The position numbers and the translations under genes are program-made. The notes beneath the pieces were generated by a model. The model saw nothing but the letters and a program-made list of their open reading frames with translations. It searched no databases and had not been told where the DNA came from. A stretch of 64,000 nt of DNA, taken from Bretschneidera sinensis (taxonomy: Eukaryota; Streptophyta; Magnoliopsida; Brassicales; Akaniaceae). Position 1 is the first letter of the stretch; every line of letters begins with the position of its first letter. The stretch lies in contig CM043703.1 of the NCBI GenBank assembly GCA_023935145.1, positions 21,811,227 through 21,875,226 on the forward strand, written 5' to 3'. Below, piece after piece: positions 46,678 through 58,435 of this stretch.

Positions 46678-49600
46678 ATGGCACAGAACATTGAACCATT
46701 TCATGTCCCACAACAAAACAGAAGAAATAAGCTCAGAGTCACCACCAACCAAGAAACCCCATTAACACTCTCTTCTTCACAAACCCTCATGAACTCTTCT
46801 TCTTCTTCCGCTTCATTGCAATCCCCTCAAAACTTGAGAGACTTTAACTACCAGTCCATTAATGGTCAGGGTAACTTGTCTTTATCTCTCTCTGTTCATC
46901 ACCATGGTCACTTCCAAAACTTTAGTGAACAACAAAACTATGCTGTTTCCGTTTTGGGAGATTATTTGAAGCATAATAGTAAAATGAGAAGTTCAGTTCC
47001 ACTTGGTCCTTTTACAGGGTATGCCTCAATATTGAAGCATTCAAGGTTTTTGAAGCCTGCACAGCAGATCCTTGATGATCTTTGCGGTGTTGATTTTGGA
47101 GCTTCAGCTTCTCCAGTATTGGAGTGTTTAAGTGATATTTGCTTTGTTAAAGATCCAATTTACTCTAGTGATAGAGTTGAGCATCCATGGAAGAATTCAA
47201 AGCTAATATTGATGCTTGATGAGGTATACTCTGTTTCCATTCATGGTTTTCTGTGGAAAAAAAAAAGGGGTTTTCCTTTTTCTTCTTCTTCTTTAGCCTT
47301 TGCTTGTTTGGTTATGAGAAAAGAAAGAAAATGAATGCTAGGGTTTTAAGGGAAAAATCTCCGCGTCTCAGGCCAGAGATCTCCACAAGTATGAAATTAA
47401 CATTGGTTTCGGGCATGATTGAAGCTAAATTCTGTTTCTCCCATGTACTTTACATGGGAGAAGATAAATGCAGGAGGATAAAGATGATGTGTTTCTCTCT
47501 CTTTCCATTGAATTGAATTCAATCACTCTTATGATTTGATTGTTTCTGTCAAGGAATCAGTATCTTGGGCTAAGATATTTTGTTTCTTTAGCAGAGGAGG
47601 TGGCGAAAAAGATGTCTTGTCTCGTCATATATTAAATTATTTTACTGTTCCTTTTTTGTTCTGTTTCGTATTTTTATTTCTCTTTCTAAAGTTTTTTATT
47701 TTTCACTTGATTTCTTCTCTCTTTGTCTTTGTTGCTTTAATATTTGAATAGACATAAATCCTTGTTTTTCCTTTTTTGAGACGGGAAAAAAAAAAAGAGA
47801 AATAGACCGGAAATCGCCCAGGATAATACAACCCAATAGACAAAATTCTTTTTTATAACCTATGCATGAATAGGCATAGAATTAGCACAACAGTATTGCA
47901 TTGCTTTTCTATTTGTCTATATGTGTAGGGGCGTTGATAGCAGGGAAAGAATCTTTTTGCTATTTAGGGTGTGACCATATATTTCATAATTCTTGCTTTG
48001 AGTTTAACCATACTTTTGGTAGAGTTATTAAATGATTTTTATTTTCTATATATATATAAATTAGGTTTAAAATCCTAAAAAAAGTTTATAAAATAGTTTT
48101 TACTTTTAAAATTTTGAATTTATTTTACAAAAATTATTTTTATTATTATTTTATCAAATACTAAACCGATTATGTTGGGATTTTTGGTAAGTAATAAAAA
48201 ATAAAAAAACAATAAAGGATGCAGAAAATAAAGCAATGGAAAATGAATAAATATAACACATGTTTTATTTCTCTTATAAAACTCCAGGTTAAAAGTTTTT
48301 GTTTTTTTTAACGGGTAATAAGGGGTTTACAAGTTTTTGGATGGATAAGAACTAAACTATCCCCCCTATGAACTCGCCTTAACTCAATATCCCAAATACA
48401 CCCAAGATCTTATTCTATAATATTTGGAATAGAAAACCTGTATTTAGAATCCCATTTGGTTAAAATGGTTCATGGTTTACATCTTAAGCAACTCCCCATG
48501 TTTAAGGAATGAGATTCTCCACTGCAATCCTAAAAATCTTTATTGATTGGCAATCAGATAAGAAAATCTTCCTCTTTCCCATTTTCCATTTTCCTCTTCT
48601 TTGACCCCCCTATGTTTTCTCCTTGATTCGAGGCATTACACAACAGTTTATAGCTATATTGCTGTTTTCATAAACTGTTTCTACTGCTAGGCCAGCCGAA
48701 CCTTAGCTGATTTCATCATTCAAATGCTGGCAGAAAATTGCATTCTGCAAGAAGCTACGCTTGAATTCTATATAATGTAGGTAATTAAAAATTTGAAATG
48801 CAATATGCTATAAAGTCAGTTCTGGTTTTTCCATTGACTAAATTCAATTGGGGTTTTTGGTGGTTCAAGAAACAAGTACAGATAATTTGACAAATGGAAG
48901 AAATTATGTAAATTTGAAGTCTATTAATTCGGGGGAGACTTATGAGAAGAGAATAGATTTAACATACATAACGCACAGTTTGTTGTAGTATTCTTACTAT
49001 CATTTTTCTTCTCCAAGAAGAATCTATGCTTTTTATGTTCGCAGTAAAAAGCATATAGAGCACTGGTTCAAAGATCCATTCAATGTAAGAAGAAGAAACT
49101 GAACACTTGGAGACTGAAGGGTGGTTAAGATTCTATAGGCAAAGGTTTATCTCATTTTCTGGTTTACAAATAACATTGATTTGTGTTCTGAAATATGCAT
49201 TGTCCTTAAATAGTTTAATCGAACATCAGTTTGAGGCATTGTGTTGCTTATGATATTTACATTTCAGCAAATTAAATAAGTTTATACTCCGTTGTCTATA
49301 AAGAGAATCTATGCTGGTAGTTGTTACATTATTTATAAAATGTCCTGGTATTTAATTTTTCACTTAATGTTTTTCAATTTTGATTCGATGATTCATGACT
49401 TAAACAGTACTTACAGAAATTTATAGATTTCATTGTAATCTTGTTCCCCTTCATCTCCAATAGGTATACAGCCGATACAAGCTATACTGCCAGCAGATGC
49501 AGTCAGTTGTTGCATCATTCGAAACTGTTTCTGGCCTCGGAAATGCTGCTCCTTACATATCTTTTGCTTTCAAAGCCATTGCAAAGCATTTTAGTTGGTT

Positions 49601-50899
49601 GAAGAATGCCATTTTAGACCAAATTCAGCTCACTGGCAGGACTTTAAATGATGAAAGCGAGGGAAAAAATAAAATTTCAAGGCCTTGGTCAGCTGAGCAA
49701 GGTCTCCATGGCAAAAAAACTACTCAGAACCCGATCTTTCTTCAAAATTCCCTCTGGCGATCCCAAAGAGGACTACCTGATCATGCTGTAGCTGTGCTGA
49801 GGACATGGATGTTTGAAAACTTCCTGCATCCGTGAGTGATTGTTCTTGAAGCCTTTTTCTGCAATGTTTTTATCTTAATTTTACCTAATTTTCTTGTTTG
49901 AAATATAATGGTATGACGGATTGATGTTGTTTGGTTGGTGTTTGTTCATGCCAGTTATCCCACAGACTCAGAAAAGCAAATGCTGTCCCTACAGACTGGT
50001 CTATCAAGGACTCAGGTGAACTCTGTTGGTTCTTGTCTTTATACTCTGTGATCAAATTTTCAGGGTTATTTCTAAACACTACATAACATCAACCTTTAAA
50101 CGTATGCACTAAAATTATGGGATATGCCTTATCCATCAATGGAAGTAGATGGTTGCAAAAGAAGAACCATAAACCCAACAGTCCAACACTTTGACAACTA
50201 AATTTTCAATCTCTAGTGTGAGAGGGATTCGATCCCAGGTCTTTTAAAAGTATGTGTTACACAACAGGAGGTAACCTTCTCCTATCTCTTATCCCTCAAT
50301 CTCTAGTGTGAGTGAGATTAATCCTAGGTCTCTTAACAAGTGACCTTACCAACAAAGCTAGCTGGCACCCACAATTTTTCAGTTCTAGTCCATCATTTAA
50401 TGATGCACACAAGTCAATTCCTGGGCAGGTGTCGAATTGGTTTATCAATGCAAGAGTGAGATTGTGGAAGCCAATGGTGGAGGAGATACACATGCTTGAA
50501 GAACAGAAGGCTCGAGCAACAGCAGAAGCTGTAAGTCGATACACTAGCATGCCATCTAACAACCTTCATATAGCAGACGCACTTACTTCAGCCACGCCAA
50601 GCATGAAAGCTGAGGAAATCCAAGCTAAACGCCGTAGGAGCGAACTAGCCAACATATATGAGCAGAACACGGAACAAAAGTATGCACCTTATAGTAATTT
50701 GTCAAGCAATCATCACATAGGTGTTAGCGAAAGCAGCAGTGTCATTTTAGCATTAGGTCTCCACCAAAACAATGGAACTCAGTTCTCACAACCCTTCCCT
50801 ATACACATATCTCAGCCTTTCAACATTGAAACAAATAGTGAACTGAACATGAAAGCTAATTTTGAAGGTGGATACCAGCATCTTGGGAAGGATTTATAA
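46678..50899 (+). CDS. BEL1-like homeodomain (TALE) transcription factor
   Basis: Four exons, 46678-47223, 49464-49831, 49955-50015 and 50429-50899, with GT-AG borders and consistent phase, give 481 residues. Intron 1 is 2.2 kb. A SKY-type box ([20 protein letters not shown]) lies at about 110-130, the BELL domain follows at roughly 175-245 ([26 protein letters not shown]), and the TALE homeodomain is at about 280-342, with the three-residue loop PYP and recognition helix [12 protein letters not shown] containing the DNA-contacting Asn332. Short ZIBEL-like motifs occur near the N-terminus (LSLSLSVH) and at 430-437 (VILALGLH). BELL proteins pair with KNOX proteins through SKY/BELL and control meristem and organ identity. 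Which member this is cannot be fixed; it seems intact. Confidence 0.93.
47224..49463 (+). other. BEL1-like gene intron 1
   Basis: A 2.2-kb intron starting GTATAC and ending CAATAG. It is AT-rich; I see no gene or named element in it. ORFs such as 47253-47516 and 47536-47751 are T-rich chance frames. A large first intron is usual in BELL genes. Confidence 0.7.
50130..50370 (-). mobile_element. tRNA-derived SINE fragments in BEL1-like intron 3
   Basis: Read on the - strand, 50370-50290 has an A-box-like stretch (GCTAGCTTTGTTGGTAAG) followed about 35 bases later by a degenerate B box (AGGATTAATCTC). A second B-box-like site, GGGATCGAATCC, lies at 50226-50237, and the phrase CAATCTCTAGTGTGAG is repeated at 50207 and 50297. 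This looks like one or two partly duplicated tRNA-related SINEs. They end about 60 bases before the splice acceptor of exon 4. Confidence 0.5.
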
Positions 50900-51635
50900 G
50901 GGAAGCTGCTGCATAAGTATGTTGGCTGAAAACTTACTTTGCTTGCTTGTTCTTGGAAAAGATCTTGATTTATTTAAGATCTAATGATTTCAAAAGTAAT
51001 TTGAGCTAGCATATTTGGGTGATGGGTTACTGTCGTTAAAGTGGATGGGCATGATGTTGTTGACAAGTCCATCTTGGTTATTAACTTGACATGATGTTCT
51101 ATGTTATTCAATGTAAGAAGGAGAAAAGGAAATTATGAATCAAACTTGTGACTTCATTTGTGAAAAAAATGCGAGCTACCAATTGGATATCATTGGTTAG
51201 GTATCTTAATTTGGAATTGAATATTGGTATATGCTTTCTTCTCATTCAATTCATTGTATATGTTTTGCTGTACATTCCCAAATGCCATAATTCAAATAGA
51301 AAAACAGAGTGTCCTTTCTTGCCTTGCAGTGTCCCAAAATCAGATGCTTCTCACTGTCTTGTTAGGGATAAAAATTTCAGTCTAAAGTTATTCCTAACAA
51401 GCCACTTAAGGAGCTGAGATTTTCCCACTGGTATCACTAATCAATACAGATCAAATACATAATCAATGTTTGATTATAATCTCCATGTAAGTTTGTCTTT
51501 GTCACGATAAATCATATCCCAAACAATATTTCTATATTGTTGTAACTTGTAAGTGATTAATTAAGTAGTTTTTAATCATTATTAAATTAGATAACATGTA
51601 TTATATATTTATGAAGTGTAATAATATCATAATAA
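50900..51635. other. 3' region of BEL1-like gene and intergenic DNA
   Basis: No gene seen. The first few hundred bases are probably 3' untranslated sequence. The 89-codon ORF at 51148-51417 has no recognisable features. Confidence 0.5.
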
Positions 51636-51712
51636 GAACATTAGTTTAATGGTTAAGACCTATGACATTCATTAGGTCGTGGATTCGAATACTTAATGTG
51701 TATTTTTTTCTT
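51636..51712 (+). mobile_element. tRNA-like SINE remnant
   Basis: TTAGTTTAATGGTTAAG (51641-51657) resembles a polymerase III A box and GTGGATTCGAATAC (51679-51692) a B box about 30 bases later, followed by a T-rich tail. This is the layout of a tRNA-derived SINE head. It does not fold into a full tRNA by eye. Confidence 0.45.
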
Positions 51713-51759
51713 TAAATTTTAAGCTTTTTAAAAAAACTTCACGGACTTGCGCTCCAAGG

Positions 51760-52885
51760 AAAAAGACAAGCGTCTAGCAGAAGTTTGTATTGGAGGTTGA
51801 TGGATATCAGTTGAGTATGAAGGGTTGAATATGCTTTGATTTATTTGTGGCCACTATGGGCATTAAGTGGATGCTTTTAAGGGAAAACAGAAAGACTCAA
51901 ACACGTGAATCAATAGAGGCGGTGATCCCGACACAGAAAGACTCAAACACGTGTGAATCAATGGAGGCAATGATCCCGACGCAGGAGGATGCATTTGGTC
52001 CATGGAACTTGGTTGAGAAAAAAGAGAGAACAGAAATCTGTGAAGGACAATAAAAGCAATCAAGGAACAGTGGATCAGAAGGGAGACAAGGTGCTTGGTT
52101 CAAATCAGGGTGGGGGAAAGGAAAGATACCGAAACCCGAGGTAAAGGACAATGAGAAGGATAAGTAAAATGTCAAAAGGGAAGAAATCAAATGGTAAGAT
52201 CCATTAATTTTGATTAACTTAGAGAACATGACAAGTGTAGAGCGAGCTTCTAGATCACGGTTTGACTTGCTGCAAAAAATGGAATTGGAGTTTAACCAGG
52301 ACGTTGAACATATAGAGGTAGAAACGGAAAAGATATCAGATTCTCCAGTGGTTATTGTAGAAAGTTCAAGGAACCAGTTGAAACGTAAGCTACATGATGC
52401 GGCAAAACTAAGCAGTACAATCGCAAGGACTAAGGGAGGGCGAATGAGGAAAAAAGAGGACTATTTTGGTGTTTTAAGCAAGTAGTCCTTTGCTGCGAAA
52501 ACACAAAATGGATTAGTAATAAGGAAAAAGGTGGACTCGATGGGCTTTCTGAGTTGGGACTAGCAGGTGAGACAATTGATAAGCCTTTAGAGGTCAATCA
52601 AGTTAGACCTAAAGGAGGGGTAGCGGTTCGGGTTGCAAAACCTATAAAGCTTCTGCAAAGAAGCACTAGTGACGGATGGTAACCAGACCGATAATAGCAT
52701 AAGTTCACCGTACCAACTGGATCATATACCTGATCCTAAGCTCATGGAGGGTGAAGTGAAAGAGATTGGATCTCTGAATGAGGGAGGTGAGTTAATAATG
52801 AAAGATAATGGTTCAGGTTTGGAAGAATCAGTGGAACTCATTATCGTAGAAAATGACCAAGTGTTTGACAATCAACCCAATTGAA
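51760..52885 (+). pseudogene. LINE ORF1 remnant
   Basis: It begins in the segment VEYEGLNMLCFIC GHYGH (about 51818-51860), the zinc-knuckle region found at the end of plant LINE ORF1 (DUF4283-type) proteins. The N-terminal RNA-binding part is absent. The rest is hydrophilic and acidic, in several frames broken by stops (open pieces at 51847-52053, 52210-52485 and 52669-52884). ORF1 proteins bind LINE RNA; this one cannot be made whole. Confidence 0.65.
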
Positions 52886-52927
52886 GGGGTAGCACAGTTC
52901 TTCTAGCCTCTGTTTAGTAGTCATTTA

Positions 52928-55900
52928 ATGTTATTACTCGTTAATATGAGAGGAGCAATGAGACCTATGGTAGCTCAAAGTTTGAGAAATTTAGCTAATT
53001 TGCATAAGATTAATATAGTGGTGTTTGTCGAGACTTGGACCAATGGTGGTAAGGCTGACAGAGTCATTAAACGGATTGGCTTATCGAGATCTGATCAAGT
53101 GGAAGCTTATGGGTTTGCGGGAGGTACTTGGTTGCTGTGGAAGAATGTGGTGATAATAGTTGAAGTCGTTGCCAAATCGTCCCAGTTAATTCATGCTTTG
53201 ATCCAGCAAGAAGGGAAAGATGAGCTTCTTACAAGCGTTTATGGGGATCCAGAAGCGATGAAGCATGCTAAGCTTTGGAGACTTCTGCTGGAGCTCATGA
53301 TATGGCATGGCTGGTTATCGGATATTTTAATCAAGTGTTGGATGCATTAGATAAATCTAGTATGGTCCTTATGAATAGAAGAAATTGTTTAGAATTTAAA
53401 AGTAGTATTGATCATTGCAGGCTAGTTAATTTGGGGGTTGTTGGTCCCAAGTTCACTTGGAGTAACAACACACAGAGAGTTGCTCATACTCTAGTGAGGC
53501 TGGATCGTGCTTTGGCGAATGTCAAATGGATGGAGTTGTTTCCTGAGGTTTATGTCCAGAATTTGCAAAAACATTTTCTAATCACTGTCGTGATCTTGTG
53601 AAATCGGTGAATGAGAATACATCTCCTCAGATTAGGCCATTTCGACTTGGATGCGGCATGAACAGTATGAGGAGTTTATAGGATCGAAATGGAAAGAATG
53701 CCATGATGAATTACCCCAAATACTTGCTCAGTTTTTTGAAGTAATAGTCAAATGAAACCATAAGGTCTTTTGGGAATATTTTTCAGCGAAAGCAAAGACT
53801 TTTAACTAGATTAGCAGGAATTCAAAAAAATTTAGAGAGGCATCAAAGAAAGTTTTTAGAACAGTTGGAGGTGCAATTAAAAAAAGAATACAATGACCTA
53901 TTGGAGCTGGAAAAGTTATTTTGGTTTCAAAGGGCAAAGCCACGCTGGTTTCAAAATGGTGATCAAAATATTAGATATTTTCACTCTATGGCAGTAAGGA
54001 TGGTGGTTGGTGTTTTGATGGGGTTCGGCTAAAGGAGAAAGTATGCCATTTTTTCAGAATCTGTACACCAAACAAGCTGAGCTTGTTAAGAATGCTGTTG
54101 AGAATGACTACCCTAGGATAGTGTTGAGTAGTATGGAGAATTTAACGAAACCAATATCAATAGAGGAATTGCACAGTGCGATGTTTAGTATGGTCCCTTC
54201 TAAAGCTCCTAGAGTAGATGGGTGCATTCTTCCAAGAAAACTAGAAGATCGTTTCCATTCAACTGTATCAATTAATGCATTAGGCTTTCGAGAGGAGAAT
54301 TTTGCCTAATGAGATCAACAAGTCTTTGCTTGTTCTGATTCCTAAGGTGGAGTTTCCAGAGAGGATCAACCAAATTAGACCTATAAGTTTGTGCACGGTT
54401 TCGTTAAAGTTAATATCAAAAGTGTTTGTTGCTAGAATTCAGCCTTTATTGACCTTGATCATTGCTCCTACACAGAGTAGTTTTGTTCCAGGGAGACATA
54501 GTTCGGACAATATCATTGTTGTACAGGAAATGATCCATTCTTTTAATCGAATGAAAGGGAAGTGAGGGGGGCTATTACGTTGAAGGTTTATTTAGAGAAA
54601 GTGTATGATAGATTGGACTGCGATTTTTTAGGGATGGCTTGTTGAATATTGGGCTACCGAGTACATAGGTTCATATTATTATGAAGGTGGTTACTACTTC
54701 CCAAATTTTAGTTTTATGGAATGGTTAGCAAACAGATTATTTTTGCCCTACAAAGGGACTCTGTCTAGGAGATTTACTCTCTCCGTATTTGTTTGTTCTC
54801 TTTCTGGAGAGGCTGGCGCGAATTATATACTGTAGTGTGGTTGCAAAAAAAATGAAAGCCTATTATGGTCTCTAAAGAGGGTCCAATGATATCTCATGAT
54901 TTTTTTGCTGATGATTTAGTTTTATTTGGGGAGGCTTTTGATTGTCAATTGAGGGTCATGTTGCGATGCCTGCATGAGTTCTATGATATCTCAGGTCATA
55001 AAGTTAGTCTTGAGAAATCTCATTTATTTATCTCTCCAAATGCTATAAGATGTATGGTTACCTCGTTGAGTGCAGCTAGTGACATTCCTATCACCAGCAA
55101 TCTTGGTCGATATTTGGGGGTTTCGATCTTACATGGGTGTGTGTCTAAGAAAACTTATGAAAATATTCTAGTGATGATGAAAAGTAAGCTAGCTAGTTGG
55201 AAAGTGGATCACTTATCCTTTGCTGAATGGGTAACACTTGTTCAATCAAATATATCTATAATTCCAGTATATACAATGCAAACCACAAGGATTCCTGAGG
55301 GTATCTGTAAGGAGATAGATAAGTTGAATAGGGGGTTTGTGTGGGGCAGCACAAAAGAGCATAAACATATTCACATGGTAAAGTGGGATACGCTTTGCAA
55401 GCCTCGAAGAGAATGAGATTTAAACTTAAGGGAGGTTAGGAAAATTACTTTGGCAATGCTGGCCAAAGTGGGTTGGCAACTTCTAACTGGTAACACTAAT
55501 TTATGGGCGCAGGTGTTGAGAGCTAACTATCTAAAGAAATCTTCTTTACGGGATTGCGGTATGAGGTTAGCAAGCTCGTATAATTGGAAATCTATTTTAG
55601 GTGCACGGGAGATCGTTATGGAAGCGGTGCGTTCAAATGTTAATAATGGGCATGAAACCAGATTTTGGATTGATTATTGGCTTGAGGATAAGCCACTTGG
55701 AGATGAGGCGATTGGTATTATCCTAGAAAGTGATCTTGGTAAATCAGCTGCTGACTACTACATTAGTGATGGGCAGTGAAGATGGGAAGATCTGTTTGAG
55801 ATATTGCATGCAAATGTTTCATCGAAAATAGTTGCGGTTTGGGCTGATCCTATCTCAAATGTAACGGATTCTGTGTCTTGGAGTTTAACAAGTAATGGGA

Positions 55901-56914
55901 AGTTTAGTTGCAAGTCAGCCTATGAGGACAAATAAACCATGATCCCGATGACGACTTTAGCAAATTATGGAGTGTTATTTGAGAGTTAGAGAGTCCTATG
56001 CACTAGAGTTTTTTACCTAGCGAATTTTGCATTATGATATCATGATTAAGGTGGCCCGTCTGAAGTGTGGTCTGGAAGAGGATAGCAGTTGTCCTAGATG
56101 TAATGGGGTGTGGGAGGATGTCATGCATCTGTTTAGAGACTCTATCCATTCTAAATCCACTTGGTTGAGTTGGAGTATTCCTAATGATTTGACAGATTTT
56201 TTTGCTTATGATCTCCATGACTGGTTTTACCAAAATTGTAGAGAGCATGAAATATATAGTGAGATGGCAGTGACTTGATCAAGTATTTTCATATACACAA
56301 TATGGTATATTTGGTGCTGGAGGAACAAAATTATTTTTTATTCAAGCTTTACTTGGCCTCTGAATCCTATGCATTTTATCAAAAGGATAGTGGGAAGTGA
56401 TTATGAGGCTTCGAGATCGCAAATTTTGGCCCTAAAGGTTGAACGACTGATTGGTTGGCATACTCCTATAGGAGACTAAGTGAAGCTAAATGTTGATTGT
56501 AGTGCTTTGGGTAACCTGGGCTTGCAGGTGCTGGAGGTTTGGTTAGAGAAAGAGCAGGTGGCCGGTAGGATTTATGGCACAGGTTGGGTTTGCAACTAGT
56601 CTAACAACGGAACTTTGGGCAATGTTACATAGATTGAAGCTGTGTTGGAATCGAGGTTTTAGAAAGGTTGAAGTGGAGTCTGATTCATTGATGGCAGTGA
56701 GTAAGTTGCAATAGATACTAGAGGATTCTGATCCGCATAGGAGCCTCATTGTGGCTTGCAGAGAGTTTCTTTGTAGAGATTGGCGTTGTATGTTGAAGCA
56801 GGTTCACAGGGAGTTGAATTTCTGTGCAGATTGGCTAGCAAAAGAGCTAGTTCAGGCTGATCATGGTCTTTGGGTGCTTGAATCTCATCCTCTTGGTGTG
56901 TTACAGCATATGTA
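52928..56914 (+). pseudogene. LINE ORF2 (endonuclease, reverse transcriptase, RNase H), broken
   Basis: The endonuclease starts NMRGAMRP with the Glu of VFVETW, but the catalytic Asp of the usual GDFN box is Tyr (GYFNQVL, about 53313). A frame change near 53270 and another near 53590 follow. RT is seen in SMVPSKAPRVDG, NKSLLVLIPKVEFPE, IRPISLC, QSSFVPGR and the catalytic FADDLVLFG (54901-54927), with frame changes near 54300, 54570 and 54860. Next come YLGVSIL and a Cys/His segment (CPRCN). The RNase H remnant has LNVDCSA, TELWAML, VEVESDS and NFCADWLAKE. RNase H at the C-terminus marks a plant L1 lineage. Confidence 0.85.
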
Positions 56915-57000
56915 AAATAATGTCTTGGGTGTGAAATGGCCTAGAGCCTTTTAGGTAGTAACTTTGTCCTCTTCTCCTTCGTATAAAAAAATATAAGAAA

Positions 57001-58435
57001 AATGATTGTTTGCACCTTTCTCTCTAAACATAAATCTACAAATTCAATGTCCATCTCTCATTGAATCTCCACTCCTTCACTACATTCTCCTCCCTCTCTT
57101 CCCTCTTTTTGTTCTTTCTTTTCTCTTTTGATCCCACCAAAGCGATATTTACAATCACCTTTCTCATCTCTCTTTCCTTTTTCATCCTACCAAAACGACA
57201 TTTACAACCAACTCTCTCTCTCATCTTTTGACCCACCAAAGCGACATTTACAACCACTTCTCTCTCTAATCATCTTTTGTTCATAGTGATCAAAATAATA
57301 GAAAATGATTTAATACCTTAATATATTAATTTTTTTTTATCTCGTTTTCATGTGGATTTTACATTAAAAAAAAAAATTATTGAGTGAGTGGATTGAAAAA
57401 GATCTTTGTAGCATTGAATATTTTTTTTTAAAATAACTATATTTTGGAAATTAATGTATGTTTAGATGTGAAAAATATTTTTTATTTTATATCTTTATCT
57501 TACTTAACATTTTACACAACTGTTTGCATATTTTTAACTTAACTTAAAAAATCACACTTTTTTATTTTTTTTCAACATAATAGATCTTTCAATTCTTGAT
57601 TCTCATTAATGTTATTAACTTTCTTTTCATATATAGATCATCCATGTTTAAATTGGAAAAATACAGAATTAGGAAGATTCTTGGAAGAAAAAGAAATCAA
57701 CAAGTATTTATTTTAATTTCAACATTTATTTCGTTAATGTTTAATTAGAAAGCAAATCAAATTTATACGGACGTTGCTTGCTTATTGTCACGAATGATGG
57801 ACCATGATGGTCTACGAAGCAGCTAATATTATCCCTTCCCGAGGGAGACGTTGAAGTTGGTCGGTGGTCCCCTCGTAAAGAAAACGATCTTCCAAACATT
57901 GGAACACGTGGACCTCACACATTGGACTGTGAATTAACCGAACCTTCATCAAAATTCAACTTGCAAGAATATTCCAAACTTAACACTCGTAATATTCTGG
58001 TACTTAAATAGAATCAAGTACTTGCTATCCTACGAAAATAACGTTTGCCACCAAGGGAATCATCTAGCCTGTCTGTTTTTAAATCCGAACTGTCCACGCG
58101 GTCCAATAAGTGATCGGCCCAGTTTCACTAGCTATCTTAGACCTGACCGCAGAGAATCAGTACAGACCGTTTGGTGGGTTTGATGACGAGGTAAACCCTA
58201 ATTAAAACTCTTATTTTACTTTTACACATAAAGTGAAACCACCACGAAACCACGACCGTATGCGTCCAGTTGCTCAACGAGGAGGAATACTTGGGGTAGA
58301 CCGGGTGTAAAGCTAAAGAAAAGAAGAGGAAGAAGAAGAAGAAGAAAAAGAAAAATAAGCAAATTCTGGGGTTTTGTGCATTCAAATCTGTTAGCAAGCA
58401 CATTTTAGAGAGAGAAAGAGAGGAGATTTTTGGAG
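57001..58435 (+). other. Upstream region of the mitochondrial carrier gene
   Basis: AT-rich, with a CT-rich minisatellite at 57125-57285. A G-box core CACGTG lies at 57905-57910, a site for bZIP or bHLH factors, about 530 bases before the start codon. From about 58310 the sequence becomes GA-rich (AAGAAGAGGAAGAAG), probably untranslated leader. The - strand ORFs at 58137-58625 are antisense to exon 1 and are not believed. Confidence 0.5.
57125..57285 (-). repeat. Three-unit minisatellite
   Basis: Three units with the core CCACCAAAGCGACATTTACAA (variants at about 57134, 57188 and 57234) separated by CTCTCT stretches. Unit spacing is about 46-55 bases. Confidence 0.75.

Larger units (their letters stand above)
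51730..57000 (+). mobile_element. L1-type LINE, 5'-truncated and decayed
   Basis: A + strand non-LTR retrotransposon. It has the end of ORF1 (51760-52900), ORF2 with endonuclease (52928-53600), reverse transcriptase (54040-55416), a zf-RVT-type zinc-binding segment (about 56030-56280) and a C-terminal RNase H domain (about 56480-56914). It ends with GTCCTCTTCTCCTTCGTATA and an A-rich tail near 56985-57000. The missing ORF1 start indicates 5' truncation, typical of target-primed reverse transcription. No flanking target duplication could be fixed. Confidence 0.85.

Noticed and set aside
51641..51692. Functional tRNA gene
   Set aside because: A- and B-box-like sequences are present, but acceptor and anticodon stems do not pair by eye; a SINE remnant fits better.
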